Source: Candidatus Propionivibrio aalborgensis (lineage in GTDB: Bacteria; Pseudomonadota; Gammaproteobacteria; Burkholderiales; Rhodocyclaceae). Taken from it: a stretch of 64,000 nucleotides of DNA. The stretch lies in the NCBI RefSeq assembly GCF_900089945.1, contig NZ_FLQY01000246.1:23572-87571 (forward strand), given 5' to 3'. Made by a program: the position numbers and the translations under genes. This document shows, in pieces, positions 27,558-36,674 of the stretch. How positions within the stretch are numbered: the stretch's first letter is position 1; every line of letters starts with the position of its first letter. A model generated the notes under the pieces. That model ran no database searches. It was not told where the DNA came from and saw only the letters and a program-made list of their open reading frames with translations.

Positions 27558-29390
27558 TCATTGCACGGCGACCGCGTCACCACACCGGAGATGCTCAACC
27601 ATCTTGCGAAATGCAGGCAGATCGCTTGTCAGTTCGTTGAAGCTGCCCTGCCCGGCAACTTTTCCATCCTCAAAGAAATATATTGTATCGCAGTGAAAGA
27701 TCGAACTTAGCCGGTGCGCAATGACGACAATCGTCTTGCTGCCGCGAAGTTTCTGGATTGCCTCGGTAACCTCGTGTTCCGTCGTTGCGTCCAGAGAGGC
27801 TGTCGGCTCGTCGAGAATTATCACTGGAGCATCGAGATAGAGTGCGCGGGCGATGCCCAGGCGCTGGCGTTCCCCGCCCGAAAATGCATTACCCCGTTCT
27901 CCCATGGTTGAATTCAGCCGCCCGGGCAAGCCAATCACCTTGTCGTAGAGCGCTGCGCCTTTCAGTGCGTCATACACCTTGTCGTCATCTATTGACTCCG
28001 GCTTCATCCCGAAAGCGACGTTGCTGCGGATGGTGTCGTCGAGAATCAATGGCTCCTGGGGAACGTAAGCGAAGAAGCCCGCTTGCCCGGGCTTGCCGGC
28101 GGGCATGCGGGGCTCCCCGTCAATCAGGACGCGGCCACCCGCGGGTTCCAGCAAGCCCAGGAGAACGTCGACCGTTGTCGACTTCCCTGATCCGGAAGAG
28201 CCCGCAAAGCCAACGAGATGCCCGCTGGAAATCTCGATATCGACCCCATTGAGGGCGGGCGAGTCGGTGCCCGCGTACCGGAAAACCACATTCTCGAGCG
28301 TGATTGACCGCTCAAGCGCAAGCCGTCTCGTCGGAGGCGGCTTGCCGTCATCCAGGCTCTTCCGGTGTTCAGTTTCGAATTCACGATAATCCGGCAGTAT
28401 CGCCTCAAGGCACGGAGTGGAGTTTCGATACAACTGCAGCGCGGCGATGATGCGGACAAAAGCCGGCGCCATGCGCAACGCGGCAATGCCGAATAAGGCC
28501 ATCGTCGGGATGATCGACTGAACTGTTTCTCCGACGACAAAGACGCTGAACATGGTCCCGAATACGCCGACAACGATCACCGACTCCAAGATCAGGCGCG
28601 GAGTCTGTTGCGCAAGGCCGTTCTTGATTGTCAGGCTCATCTGCTCCTCGACAAGCGCACCAAATCTTTCTTCGAATGCCTTTTCGACCCCGTTGACTTT
28701 GATCGTCTTGATTGCGGCAGCCGTTTCGCCGACGGCGGCATAGACCCCCTCGTTCGCACGCATCATGCGCCGGCCCCAGAGGACCAATCGCTCGTGCATC
28801 ACGTGCCAGTAAATGATCGCCAGGGCCGCAATAACGATCACCGCAACCAGTGTTTCAATGGGTTTTACCGCCAGAAGCGTGACGACGAACACAGCGGCCA
28901 GAATCACCGAACTCCCGATCTCCACCAGGCCCATCGTGCATTGTGCAACGGCGGCGCCGGCATTGGCCGTCACGTTGTTCATCAATTGCGAGGACTTCGA
29001 TGAAAGGTGGCGAACGTAGGGCACACGCATGTAGCCGGAAAAAAGCACACCGGCCACTCGCGTCTGGAGCTTCTTGCGCATCCAGAGCGTCATCCAGGTG
29101 CCGACGAACTGAATGGCGATCCGTACCAAAAAAACCGCCATGACGAACAAGGTCATGACAGCGAAGAACACGTGGCGCTCCTCGATCGCCATCCAGCCGT
29201 GGAGTTTTTGAAACAGTTCCAGGCCACCCAAGGTTTCCGGCTCCAATACCGCCTTGAGGAACACATAGACGAGGCCGACACCGCCGGCCTCGAGGATCGC
29301 ACCGGCCAGATTGACGACGAACAACACCAGCAGCAAGAACTTTTCGCGTTCGTTCGCAAGCGCCAGGGAACCCTTGATGTGATTCAGCAT
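27558..29390 (-). CDS. ABC exporter half-transporter (MsbA/PglK-like glycolipid flippase)
   Basis: 610 residues with a membrane domain (about six helices, residues 15-320) and an ATPase domain. Walker A is GSSGSGKST at 397-405, the signature FSGGERQR at 503-510, and Walker B VIILDEPT at 523-530, all intact. Fused permease-ATPase half-transporters of this type flip lipid-linked oligosaccharides (PglK) or lipid A (MsbA) across the inner membrane; as the only transporter in the locus, a PglK-like role is likely (inference). The start ATG abuts the stop of the upstream HisF-amidotransferase fusion (TGAATG), so expression is coupled. Confidence 0.9.
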   Translation of the reverse strand: MLNHIKGSLALANEREKFLLLVLFVVNLAGAILEAGGVGLVYVFLKAVLEPETLGGLELFQKLHGWMAIEERHVFFAVMTLFVMAVFLVRIAIQFVGTWMTLWMRKKLQTRVAGVLFSGYMRVPYVRHLSSKSSQLMNNVTANAGAAVAQCTMGLVEIGSSVILAAVFVVTLLAVKPIETLVAVIVIAALAIIYWHVMHERLVLWGRRMMRANEGVYAAVGETAAAIKTIKVNGVEKAFEERFGALVEEQMSLTIKNGLAQQTPRLILESVIVVGVFGTMFSVFVVGETVQSIIPTMALFGIAALRMAPAFVRIIAALQLYRNSTPCLEAILPDYREFETEHRKSLDDGKPPPTRRLALERSITLENVVFRYAGTDSPALNGVDIEISSGHLVGFAGSSGSGKSTTVDVLLGLLEPAGGRVLIDGEPRMPAGKPGQAGFFAYVPQEPLILDDTIRSNVAFGMKPESIDDDKVYDALKGAALYDKVIGLPGRLNSTMGERGNAFSGGERQRLGIARALYLDAPVIILDEPTASLDATTEHEVTEAIQKLRGSKTIVVIAHRLSSIFHCDTIYFFEDGKVAGQGSFNELTSDLPAFRKMVEHLRCGDAVAVQ

Positions 29391-31457
29391 TCAATTTGCA
29401 TCCAGCACATCCCGCTTCCAGGTACCGTTCTCCATGCGCCACACTCGCGGATCCCTGAAGGTGTCCGCGATCCGGTCGAACTCGTCTTCCGTCATTCCGA
29501 CGTACTCGAGCCATCGCTTCAGGTCGCGTGGCTTGATGGGATCGTAGTGGTTGACGACTTCAACGGCTTTTCCGCGGGTCATGAGTTCGGCGCGAATGTC
29601 CTTGCATGCATGGTCGGTGGCGCGTCCGTACCCGAATTTCACGTACTTCAGGTAGTCATGCACTCCGTTCTCGTGCATGTCGTCCAAGTTGGACATTGTC
29701 CGATAGGTGCGATCGAACGGCTCGTTATTCACCTCAAAGCCGTAGCGGTCGATCACCATCTTCGTGTGTTCATTGCCTTCCCAGTAAACATAGTTTCCGA
29801 GAAAGATTCCGCGCAATCCCAGGTCGAACAGTGCCTCGTCGCCGGGATACTTCCAGGGAATCATGTCGGCACTCGTCAGTCCTTCGCGGCCGACAAAATA
29901 GTTCCACTCGTAGCCGCGGGCAAAGTGTTCGAGCCGATCGCGGTAACTGATCTCGGGGAAGTCGTCCATCGAGAACTGGCCGCACAGGTCCAGGTAACCG
30001 TGCTCGCCATAGAAGACCAATGGAATGCCATACTGTGCGGCCACGCGAACCGGTGCAGTCATGATCCCCACATGGGCATGCCAATTCATGTCCCCCATGA
30101 TTTCGAAGGCCAGCCGGTTGAGCTTTACCAGATTCTTTACTGCAGGTTGCACGATCAGATGGTCACAATCGAAGACTTCCTTCATGCGCAGCATGTTGCG
30201 CCATCCGACCGGCGTCCAGTTGTTGCCGTTGTAGGTCACCAGCAGCGGGTTCAGGCCGAGCTCATGCTTGAGGACATGGGTCTGAAAATAGCTGTCCTTG
30301 CCGCCGGACACGGCGATGACGCAATCGTGGCGCGCACCATCCCGGCTGCGGTAGCGATCGACGATCTCCCGCAGCAGCTCCCTGCGCCGGTCCCATTCGG
30401 AGCTGGGGATCGTCGCCTTCACCTTGGCCATCTGGCAACCGGTACATTCGCCCGCGTCGTTGAATTCCATCGGCGCAGCGCTGATGGACGGGTAGACGCA
30501 ACTGGTGCACCAGCGGATGTGGTGACGACGTCCCGCGCTCTCGGGCCTTGCCGCGACGTAGTCGCCATCGCGTGCCTGGCGAAGCCGCTCGCTATGGCGG
30601 GCGATCTCGCGCTCGATGTCGTACTCCGGCACGCGCACGAGGTAGCGGCTGCCGAGGCCGACCGGACGGAGGGCCACCCCCGCGTCGATGCAGGCCTGCT
30701 TTGCGTGCGGGTAGCTGAGCTCGAAGAAGTGGAAGATATTCGCCGCCGAAATCGCACTCGCGCCGCCGTCGAGAACCCCCGGGGCAAAGTGCTCGTATTG
30801 CCCGACCCCACCGCAGACGATGACCGGTATGGTCACCGCGCCAGTCACCGAGCGGACGAGGTCGAGGTCGTACCCCATTCCCGAGCCATCGCGGTCGATG
30901 GAATTGAGAAAGATCTCGCCGGCACCGAGCTCTTCGACGCGGCGGGCCCAGTCGGCCGGCGTCATGCCCGTCGGGCGCTTGCCGCCGTCGGCCATAACCT
31001 CGTAAGCGCCGCTACCATCCTCGCGGGCATCAATGGAAACGACAATGCACTGACTGCCGAAACGCTCCGCCGCGCGCGAAACGAATGACGGATCGTCGAT
31101 GACCGCGGTATTGATCGTAACCTTGTCGGCGCCTGCCGCGAGCCGGGCGCCGATGTCATCGATGCTGCGAATGCCGCCGCCGAAGGTCAGGGGCATGAAG
31201 CAGACCTTCGCCACCTCGCGCAAGACGTCGAGCACGGTATCACCCTCGTAGCGCTGCTGAATGTCGTCGCGACGAAGGTCATGCCCCGCATCGCCGGCCC
31301 TGATATCAAGTATGACAAGCTCGTCCACATTCCAGTGCGAGTAACGCTCCACGGTGCTCATCGGGTTGCCGATCACCTGATGCACTTTGAACAACTGGCT
31401 GCGCACGATGACCCCGTTCTTCAGCAGGAGGCAGGGTATGAGGCGTGGCCGGTTCAT
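29391..31457 (-). CDS. HisF-like/WbuZ domain fused to N-acetyl-sugar amidotransferase (WbuX/WbpG)
   Basis: 688 residues joining two proteins that are normally separate. Residues 1 to about 255 are a HisF-like barrel (FGGGIRSIDD near 92-101, VVSID at 139-143, CGGVGQYEHF near 215-224). From about 310 a WbuX/WbpG/PseA-type amidotransferase begins: CTSC at 317-320, CTGC at 338-341, PP-loop SGGKDS at 384-389. In histidine HisF the catalytic Asp11 sits in CLDV; here the aligned residue 11 is Leu (IPCLLL), as in HisF2/WbuZ proteins that only channel ammonia. With HisH directly upstream, the pair should convert glutamine nitrogen into an acetamidino group on an N-acetyl sugar. ATG at 31457 overlaps the hisH stop (ATGA). 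Confidence 0.92.
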   Translation of the reverse strand: MNRPRLIPCLLLKNGVIVRSQLFKVHQVIGNPMSTVERYSHWNVDELVILDIRAGDAGHDLRRDDIQQRYEGDTVLDVLREVAKVCFMPLTFGGGIRSIDDIGARLAAGADKVTINTAVIDDPSFVSRAAERFGSQCIVVSIDAREDGSGAYEVMADGGKRPTGMTPADWARRVEELGAGEIFLNSIDRDGSGMGYDLDLVRSVTGAVTIPVIVCGGVGQYEHFAPGVLDGGASAISAANIFHFFELSYPHAKQACIDAGVALRPVGLGSRYLVRVPEYDIEREIARHSERLRQARDGDYVAARPESAGRRHHIRWCTSCVYPSISAAPMEFNDAGECTGCQMAKVKATIPSSEWDRRRELLREIVDRYRSRDGARHDCVIAVSGGKDSYFQTHVLKHELGLNPLLVTYNGNNWTPVGWRNMLRMKEVFDCDHLIVQPAVKNLVKLNRLAFEIMGDMNWHAHVGIMTAPVRVAAQYGIPLVFYGEHGYLDLCGQFSMDDFPEISYRDRLEHFARGYEWNYFVGREGLTSADMIPWKYPGDEALFDLGLRGIFLGNYVYWEGNEHTKMVIDRYGFEVNNEPFDRTYRTMSNLDDMHENGVHDYLKYVKFGYGRATDHACKDIRAELMTRGKAVEVVNHYDPIKPRDLKRWLEYVGMTEDEFDRIADTFRDPRVWRMENGTWKRDVLDAN

Positions 31458-32101
31458 GATGCGGTGTGTTCCGTTGCGATGGATACAAAGGCGTCGAGTA
31501 TGCCCAGCCCGGCGTCCTGGCTTTTTTCCGGATGACACTGGATGCCGAACACATTACCGTGTTCCACCGCAACCGTCGCTTGTCCGCCGCCGAACGACAT
31601 GGTCGCGGCAACGTGGCCGGGATTCGCGCAGATCATGTGGTAGCCATGGACAAAATAGAGCGGCGTGCTCGCGGCAAAATCGCGGAACAGGCGCGTGCCG
31701 TCGTGGGGCACGACATCGCACCAGCCGATGTTCGGAACCCGCTCGCCGACACCCGGCTTGAGCCTAACCACCGCGCCCGGAATGATCCCCAGCCCCTTGT
31801 GGCTGCCATATTCCTCGCTTGAGTCGGCCAGCAATTGCATACCAAGGCAAAGGCCAAGAATCGGCTTGCCGGCCCGCGCCGCTTCGCGCAGCGGTTCCAC
31901 CAGTCCTTTGTCCCTGAGTGCAGCCATGCCGTCACCGAATGCGCCGACGCCCGGCAGGACGATCGCCCGTGCACCTTCCACCGCAGCCGCATCGGCAACG
32001 AGGTCCGGTTGAACCCCAAGATGCTGGAAAGCCCGGACCACGGACCCGATGTTGCTGATTCCGATGTCGATGATGCTCAGTATGGGCCGCGGTTTGTTCA
32101 T
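31454..32101 (-). CDS. hisH: HisH-like glutaminase subunit (WbuY/HisH2) for sugar amidation
   Basis: 215 residues of a class I glutamine amidotransferase. The nucleophile Cys85 lies in LGLCLGMQ, and the His-Glu pair is in QCHPEKS (His190, Glu192), so the triad is complete. It supplies ammonia to a HisF-type partner; that partner is the fused protein directly downstream. No other histidine genes are present, so this is the glycan (HisH2/WbuY) version rather than part of histidine biosynthesis. ATG at 32101 shares one base with the stop of the upstream DUF4910-type gene (TGATG). Confidence 0.92.
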   Translation of the reverse strand: MNKPRPILSIIDIGISNIGSVVRAFQHLGVQPDLVADAAAVEGARAIVLPGVGAFGDGMAALRDKGLVEPLREAARAGKPILGLCLGMQLLADSSEEYGSHKGLGIIPGAVVRLKPGVGERVPNIGWCDVVPHDGTRLFRDFAASTPLYFVHGYHMICANPGHVAATMSFGGGQATVAVEHGNVFGIQCHPEKSQDAGLGILDAFVSIATEHTAS

Positions 32102-33438
32102 CACACGCGTACGGCTTCGGTTCGGGTGCACTCGGAGAACGTCAGGCGCACCAAGCCCTTCTCTTCGTAGCGGCGCAGGTAGCGCAGCAGTCTTTCGAAA
32201 GGCAGGTCATGACGTTCGGCGATGTCGAGAATGGTCATTTTTCCGTCCATGTACCGGAACAGGCAGTCTAGCAAGTGACCCCATTTCTCCGCATCGGCGT
32301 CGAGATCCTTGGTCACCGTCGGATCGGGGCGTTCCATGTACAGGTCATAAGCCGGATTGGAAAGGCAGATCAGGCCGTTGAAGGTTCGCTGCACGGTGGC
32401 ATCGCCTTCCAGCGTCAAGACCACCTGCCGCAAGACCTCCAGCATCTCATCCAACTGCCCGGGAATCATCAGTTCCGGCTTGTCGAGGCTGGAATGGTAC
32501 TCGGGATAGGGAGCGAACTGATCCTCGCAACGCGTCACTTCGACAAATGGAACTTCGTAGCCTGGAGCCTCCCACACGGTCTCATCGTTGCCAGCCCCCA
32601 TGCGCCAAGGTACCAGGGCGTGTTCCCGCGCATGGTGCTTCAGGGCATTGGCGAAAGCGAAGTCCAGCTTGTGCCCGCCGTTGAACGTACTGGTTGCCTT
32701 CACGGCCCCGCCGGTGCCAGGCATTTCCTCGAAGACGCCGCAGACCATGCGCGCAACCTCACCCGCCGGCAGATCGCGAAGATAGAACACGCTTCCCAAG
32801 TGCTCGGGCCCGAGCACAAGGCGGTAGGTGTAATGGTTGTCGCGCGTTGCCAGCCACTGCATCAACCGGATCAACACGGCCGTGCCGGCGAAACCGTCGT
32901 TGGCCATGTGCGGATGGCAAGTGTTGGAATTGAACACGACAATCTTGTCGCTGCGCCCCTTGATCTCCGCATGGGCAACCAGCATTTCGCCCGGCTCGTA
33001 TTCCGTTTCCAGATCGACGCGGTAGCGGCCGGGCCCGAGATCCATGAAGACCCGGTATGGCATCGAGAACACCCAATCGGCGTCCCACGGCCGGTACTGC
33101 CAGACGCAGTGGAACATGTAGGCCTCGGGCTGGTTGGGGTTGGTCACCAAACGCGGGCGTAGTTCATCCCAGGAGAGTTCGCCGGAGAACGATTTCGAGT
33201 AGTAACCAACGCCCAGCGTGTTGGCCATGCCGTCGAAAACCTCTACGCCATCCCTATAAAGCTTGGCGCGCCTGACCCGCCAGTTGTCCGGTACTTGCCA
33301 GCCGTTATAGGCATCGCCCGAGGCAAAGCGGAACATCTGCAAGGGCAGTTCCCGGCCGATGCGCTCGAAAAGCGGCGCGTTTCCATCGGCAACCACGCCT
33401 GTGGCAAATTCGCACAACTCCTCAACTAGCTGGATCAT
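32101..33438 (-). CDS. DUF4910/DUF2172 aminopeptidase-like protein with C-terminal winged helix
   Basis: 445 residues. The metallopeptidase-like core is visible: CHPHMANDGFAG near 182-193 (His and Asp ligands), GPEHLGSVFYL near 218, and EEMPGTGG near 243, arranged like M28-type aminopeptidases. An N-terminal VWQYRPWDADWVFSM segment and a C-terminal helical domain (KMTILDIAERHDLPFERLLRYLRRY) that resembles a winged helix complete the DUF4910 pattern. The family is found in glycan loci but has no established reaction. Here it is coupled by one-base overlap to hisH, so a role in the acetamidino or amino-acid decoration is suggested. ATG at 33438 has GAGGCGAG immediately upstream. Confidence 0.8.
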   Translation of the reverse strand: MIQLVEELCEFATGVVADGNAPLFERIGRELPLQMFRFASGDAYNGWQVPDNWRVRRAKLYRDGVEVFDGMANTLGVGYYSKSFSGELSWDELRPRLVTNPNQPEAYMFHCVWQYRPWDADWVFSMPYRVFMDLGPGRYRVDLETEYEPGEMLVAHAEIKGRSDKIVVFNSNTCHPHMANDGFAGTAVLIRLMQWLATRDNHYTYRLVLGPEHLGSVFYLRDLPAGEVARMVCGVFEEMPGTGGAVKATSTFNGGHKLDFAFANALKHHAREHALVPWRMGAGNDETVWEAPGYEVPFVEVTRCEDQFAPYPEYHSSLDKPELMIPGQLDEMLEVLRQVVLTLEGDATVQRTFNGLICLSNPAYDLYMERPDPTVTKDLDADAEKWGHLLDCLFRYMDGKMTILDIAERHDLPFERLLRYLRRYEEKGLVRLTFSECTRTEAVRV

Positions 33439-33445
33439 TCTCGCC

Positions 33446-34906
33446 TCACATCGGCACCTGAACATCGGACTGAATAGATGAAACTATTATTTCCGTCGCT
33501 CGGCGGCCTATCGAACCCCCTTGCATCCGAACGCCTGACGCTGTCAACGTCTTGCGCAGCTCCCTGACGTACCCAGGAATTTCGGATGCAGACTGAGCGA
33601 GAAGTGCTCTCGGAATGCTGTTGAGAATCTTGCTCTCCTCATCCCGACTCAATATTCTAAAATGATCATAGATGATGAGAGGTTTCTTGAAGGTCAGTGC
33701 GAGCAGATTTGTTGAACACGGAAATGAAATGCTGATTGAGCAGTAAGGATACAGATCGTGGATGCGAAAATCTGTACAGATAACTACCCCGTATTGCTCT
33801 TCCGCGAATCGGTAGTCTTCCAGGCGACATAACGGATGCAGCGACAAAACTACCGGCAAACCAGATTCCACGTACTCAACGAGTGACGCCATAAGTTCAT
33901 GGAACTGTCGCCAGTGCCGATTCCAATCGCAATATTTGTGTTCGGCCGATGGTTCAACATTGAACAGAATGAATGGTGATCCGACCGGAAGATTGACATG
34001 CGAGAACAATAGTTTCTCTTTCGCTGGATCGCCAATCTTGGCCACTACGGCATCAAGGAGCGGCGGACCACTAACCACAATCCGATCCGCTGGATAGCCG
34101 TCGCGCAACAACAGTTCGCGCGAATACTCGGAATGGACGAACACCTTTCTGAAATCGAGCGATGGCTTCAACCACAAACGGTTCATTTGCAAGCCAGTCA
34201 GGGTCGCTGCCAGCATCGTCAGGGGATCCCAATAGAAAACCCTGTTACCGTCCGGAATAACACTGGTCCACGACGGAAAAAGCCACGCGAGAATACGGTT
34301 GATCGGGTCGTATCGGACGCGGATCACCTCGGACGCCATACCTTGCTCGAGGTGGTTCAAGCGGGCAACCCGTAGCGCTAGCGTCCCGAGATACGGCGAG
34401 TTCGGAATGCAATACATCGGGACTGATTGTCGAATGCACGCACGCGTCATTGCGTTGTCGATTTGCCCCGAGCTATGGTAGGACCCCATAATCACGGCGT
34501 CAGGCTGGTGTCTTGTGAGAATGGCTTTTGCAACGCGGCGCTTGGTCAGGCACTTCATGAGATGTATGGGTAAACTGAGCAATCGTGCGAGCCCTGTTTT
34601 CCGTATCCAAACCCGAAGAATGGTTGACTTCGTCGATGACTTACCTGCAGTAGGCTTCGTTGCCCCATTCGGAGCCGCTGGAACGACCGAGGTCTCCGGC
34701 GCTCCGTACCCAGCCTCTACCGGAACCGTCTCCACGGTGATGCCTTGTCTTCGACAAGCCTCGACGATGGGTTCAGTGTGATTGGAGTGAAATCCCAGCA
34801 GGACCGTTACGACAGCCCCCTTACGAACGAACTCCTCGACCACCGGTGCCGCCTCCCGATGGTAGGATTCCGCGGTAAATACGAACAAAACCGACAACGG
34901 AGTCAA
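33446..34906 (-). CDS. GT-B-like protein of unknown function in the glycan locus
   Basis: 486 residues from the chosen start. VLFVFTAESYHREAAPVVEEF at the N-terminus and KVFVHSEYSRELLLRDGYPADRIVVSGP in the middle resemble GT-B enzymes (capsule/teichoic-type or CDP-glycerol-like), with LFNVEPS and SLHPLCRLEDY in the second half and SISFPCSTNLLALTFKKPLI as a likely donor loop. No closer family is recognised. TTG at 34906 overlaps the upstream FkbM stop by four bases (TTGA); an ATG at 34975 would overlap by 73 bases and adds 23 residues without visible domain features. The region is noticeably less GC-rich than the flanking methyltransferase block at 38-46 kb. Confidence 0.65.
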   Translation of the reverse strand: MTPLSVLFVFTAESYHREAAPVVEEFVRKGAVVTVLLGFHSNHTEPIVEACRRQGITVETVPVEAGYGAPETSVVPAAPNGATKPTAGKSSTKSTILRVWIRKTGLARLLSLPIHLMKCLTKRRVAKAILTRHQPDAVIMGSYHSSGQIDNAMTRACIRQSVPMYCIPNSPYLGTLALRVARLNHLEQGMASEVIRVRYDPINRILAWLFPSWTSVIPDGNRVFYWDPLTMLAATLTGLQMNRLWLKPSLDFRKVFVHSEYSRELLLRDGYPADRIVVSGPPLLDAVVAKIGDPAKEKLLFSHVNLPVGSPFILFNVEPSAEHKYCDWNRHWRQFHELMASLVEYVESGLPVVLSLHPLCRLEDYRFAEEQYGVVICTDFRIHDLYPYCSISISFPCSTNLLALTFKKPLIIYDHFRILSRDEESKILNSIPRALLAQSASEIPGYVRELRKTLTASGVRMQGGSIGRRATEIIVSSIQSDVQVPM

Positions 34907-35967
34907 CCGCGCGATCTCAGCCGGCGTTTCAGCTTGGTGAATGTTTCGTACGCGGCGACCGGAACTCGATTCCATGCGTCCAACAATCTACGCTTTGGTG
35001 ATTTGTCCGGACTCGACGTGATCGCCTTACTAATTGCGGCCAGTTCACCATCGGTTAATAAACGAGCTTCGACAAGAAGACTAAGTGCGAGGGAATTGAA
35101 TCCAAAGGCCAGCAACACCAAGGCCACCCGCTGACGATCCATGGGACTCAAATCATTCCTGTCGGGATCAATTACGAAAAGCGCATCGCCTGAGAACAAC
35201 GGCAGACGACTGCACTCGTCCGGAACGTCAATGTCACCACGGCGATAACGAGAATGTTCGAGGTTAAGGTCGATCAAACGCATTCCATTTCTTGAAAGGA
35301 ACGCATGCTGATCCCCAAAAACGGCATGATCCTGATAATAGGGAAAAGCTTGGAACTCTGCCTGGACAAACAGAATCTGACCTCCTTCAAACAGGGCTTG
35401 TGCTCCCTTGAAGACCTTGAGCTCTCCGCCTTCTACGTCAACCTTCAGGAAGTCGATCTTTTCATTGGCTCCAAACAATGCGTCCAGAGGCTTGCAACGG
35501 ATTTCACTTTCTTCGACAACGCGGGTGTGAAGGTCATAAACACTCTGGCGCCGCCGAGGGTCACCCCATGGATAGAGGAAATAGGTGCTTTTCATAAGCG
35601 ACAACGTTGGCCCCATCAGGGTACAGGCACCGGGCCCCTGTGTGATGTAGAGGGTCTGTGAACACTCGCGATCCCATACTGCGCAGTCGAAGTAGCGCTG
35701 CTCCCGGAACTTCGGGATATCGCAATTGTTCTTCGCTGCCCACGAATGCATATCGGTCTCGCCCTTGGCGAGCTTCCGATACTCGTCCGGATTCGGTTCG
35801 AACCCCACGAGCGTGGCCATCGCAGAATAGGCTGATGGAAGAAGGAACATGCCGTTGCGGGCGCCGACGTCGACCACCAAAGGCGACACTTTCGCCTCCT
35901 GAAGTGGTGTTGCAACGATTTCGCCAATCGTTCGACCCAAGCTCGTTCTACGTCCGAATACAGCCAT
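34903..35967 (-). CDS. FkbM-family methyltransferase
   Basis: 354 residues. The FkbM signature is clear: VVDVGARNGMF at about 31-41 as SAM loop, VGFEPNPDEY near 54-63, and FLKVDVEGGELKVFKGA near 173-189 with ILFVQAEF after it. FkbM enzymes O-methylate sugars or polyketides. The C-terminal 100 residues are a helical tail (LVLLAFGFNSLALSLLVEAR) beyond the usual core. ATG at 35967 has GAGGAG about eleven bases upstream, one of the better ribosome sites in the operon. An 84-base gap separates it from the APS kinase gene. Confidence 0.88.
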   Translation of the reverse strand: MAVFGRRTSLGRTIGEIVATPLQEAKVSPLVVDVGARNGMFLLPSAYSAMATLVGFEPNPDEYRKLAKGETDMHSWAAKNNCDIPKFREQRYFDCAVWDRECSQTLYITQGPGACTLMGPTLSLMKSTYFLYPWGDPRRRQSVYDLHTRVVEESEIRCKPLDALFGANEKIDFLKVDVEGGELKVFKGAQALFEGGQILFVQAEFQAFPYYQDHAVFGDQHAFLSRNGMRLIDLNLEHSRYRRGDIDVPDECSRLPLFSGDALFVIDPDRNDLSPMDRQRVALVLLAFGFNSLALSLLVEARLLTDGELAAISKAITSSPDKSPKRRLLDAWNRVPVAAYETFTKLKRRLRSRG

Positions 35968-36051
35968 TACCTAGCTCTCCTCAAGCACGTTGCTGTCGTA
36001 CCACCAACCGATACCTTGGAAAGCGCCTTCCCGCCAAGGCCATTCCATTGC

Positions 36052-36657
36052 CTATGCTTTTTGGTCGAGGGTGAAGTGAGTACCCACGTAGCCGAGCAAA
36101 CTCTGCACGCTTCGCTCGATGTCTGTCGCCGACGTTTCGAGAACAAGTTCAGGCTTGAGGGGTGCTTCGTACGGAGCGCTAATTCCGGTGAACGCTTCAA
36201 TTTCGCCTCGCCTCGCCTTACCGTAGAGCCCTTTGGGATCGCGAGCCTCACAAACCTCGAGCGACGTCGCAACGTGGACTTCGTGAAACAGTTCGCCGGC
36301 AATCGCGCGCACACGGTCGCGGTCGGCGCGATATGGCGAGATGAAGGCCGTAATCACAAGGCAACCCGATTGCGCAAAGAGCTTGGCGACCTCGCCGATA
36401 CGGCGGATATTCTCCGCGCGATCCGCGGGCGAAAATCCCAGATCGGCACACAGTCCGTGACGAACGTTGTCTCCGTCGAGAACGAACGTGCGCCAGCCTT
36501 TCTGAAACAGAAGCCGGTCCAGCTCGAATGCCAGCGTCGTCTTTCCAGACGCAGACAGACCAGTGAGCCAGAGTATTCCACTGCGATGGCCATGCGCCAT
36601 CCACCGGTCCTCAAGTGATACCTTGTGCTCGGTGAATTGAATGTTCTTGGATCGCAT
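36052..36657 (-). CDS. cysC: Adenylylsulfate kinase (APS kinase)
   Basis: 201 residues. The P-loop GLSASGKTT is at 33-41, [11 protein letters not shown] near 62-72 binds [19 protein letters not shown] follows, and [13 protein letters not shown] matches the family lid region. The enzyme phosphorylates adenylyl sulfate to PAPS, the donor for sulfotransferases; a sulfotransferase gene lies 1.7 kb upstream in the same run, so a dedicated PAPS supply for glycan sulfation is likely. No ATP sulfurylase (cysDN/sat) is in the window. ATG at 36657 was chosen; an in-frame TTG at 36678 overlaps the upstream stop as TTGA and is possible. Confidence 0.93.
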   Translation of the reverse strand: MRSKNIQFTEHKVSLEDRWMAHGHRSGILWLTGLSASGKTTLAFELDRLLFQKGWRTFVLDGDNVRHGLCADLGFSPADRAENIRRIGEVAKLFAQSGCLVITAFISPYRADRDRVRAIAGELFHEVHVATSLEVCEARDPKGLYGKARRGEIEAFTGISAPYEAPLKPELVLETSATDIERSVQSLLGYVGTHFTLDQKA

Positions 36658-36674
36658 TTCTCGCCAATTCGACT

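Noticed and set aside
29007..31088. Long plus-strand open frame opposite the ABC exporter and the HisF-amidotransferase fusion
   Set aside because: It is the antisense shadow of two well-supported GC-rich genes and shows no family motif.
31454..32101. HisH and HisF-like sequences as part of a histidine operon
   Set aside because: No other his genes are nearby, the HisF-like part has lost Asp11, and it is fused to a sugar amidotransferase.
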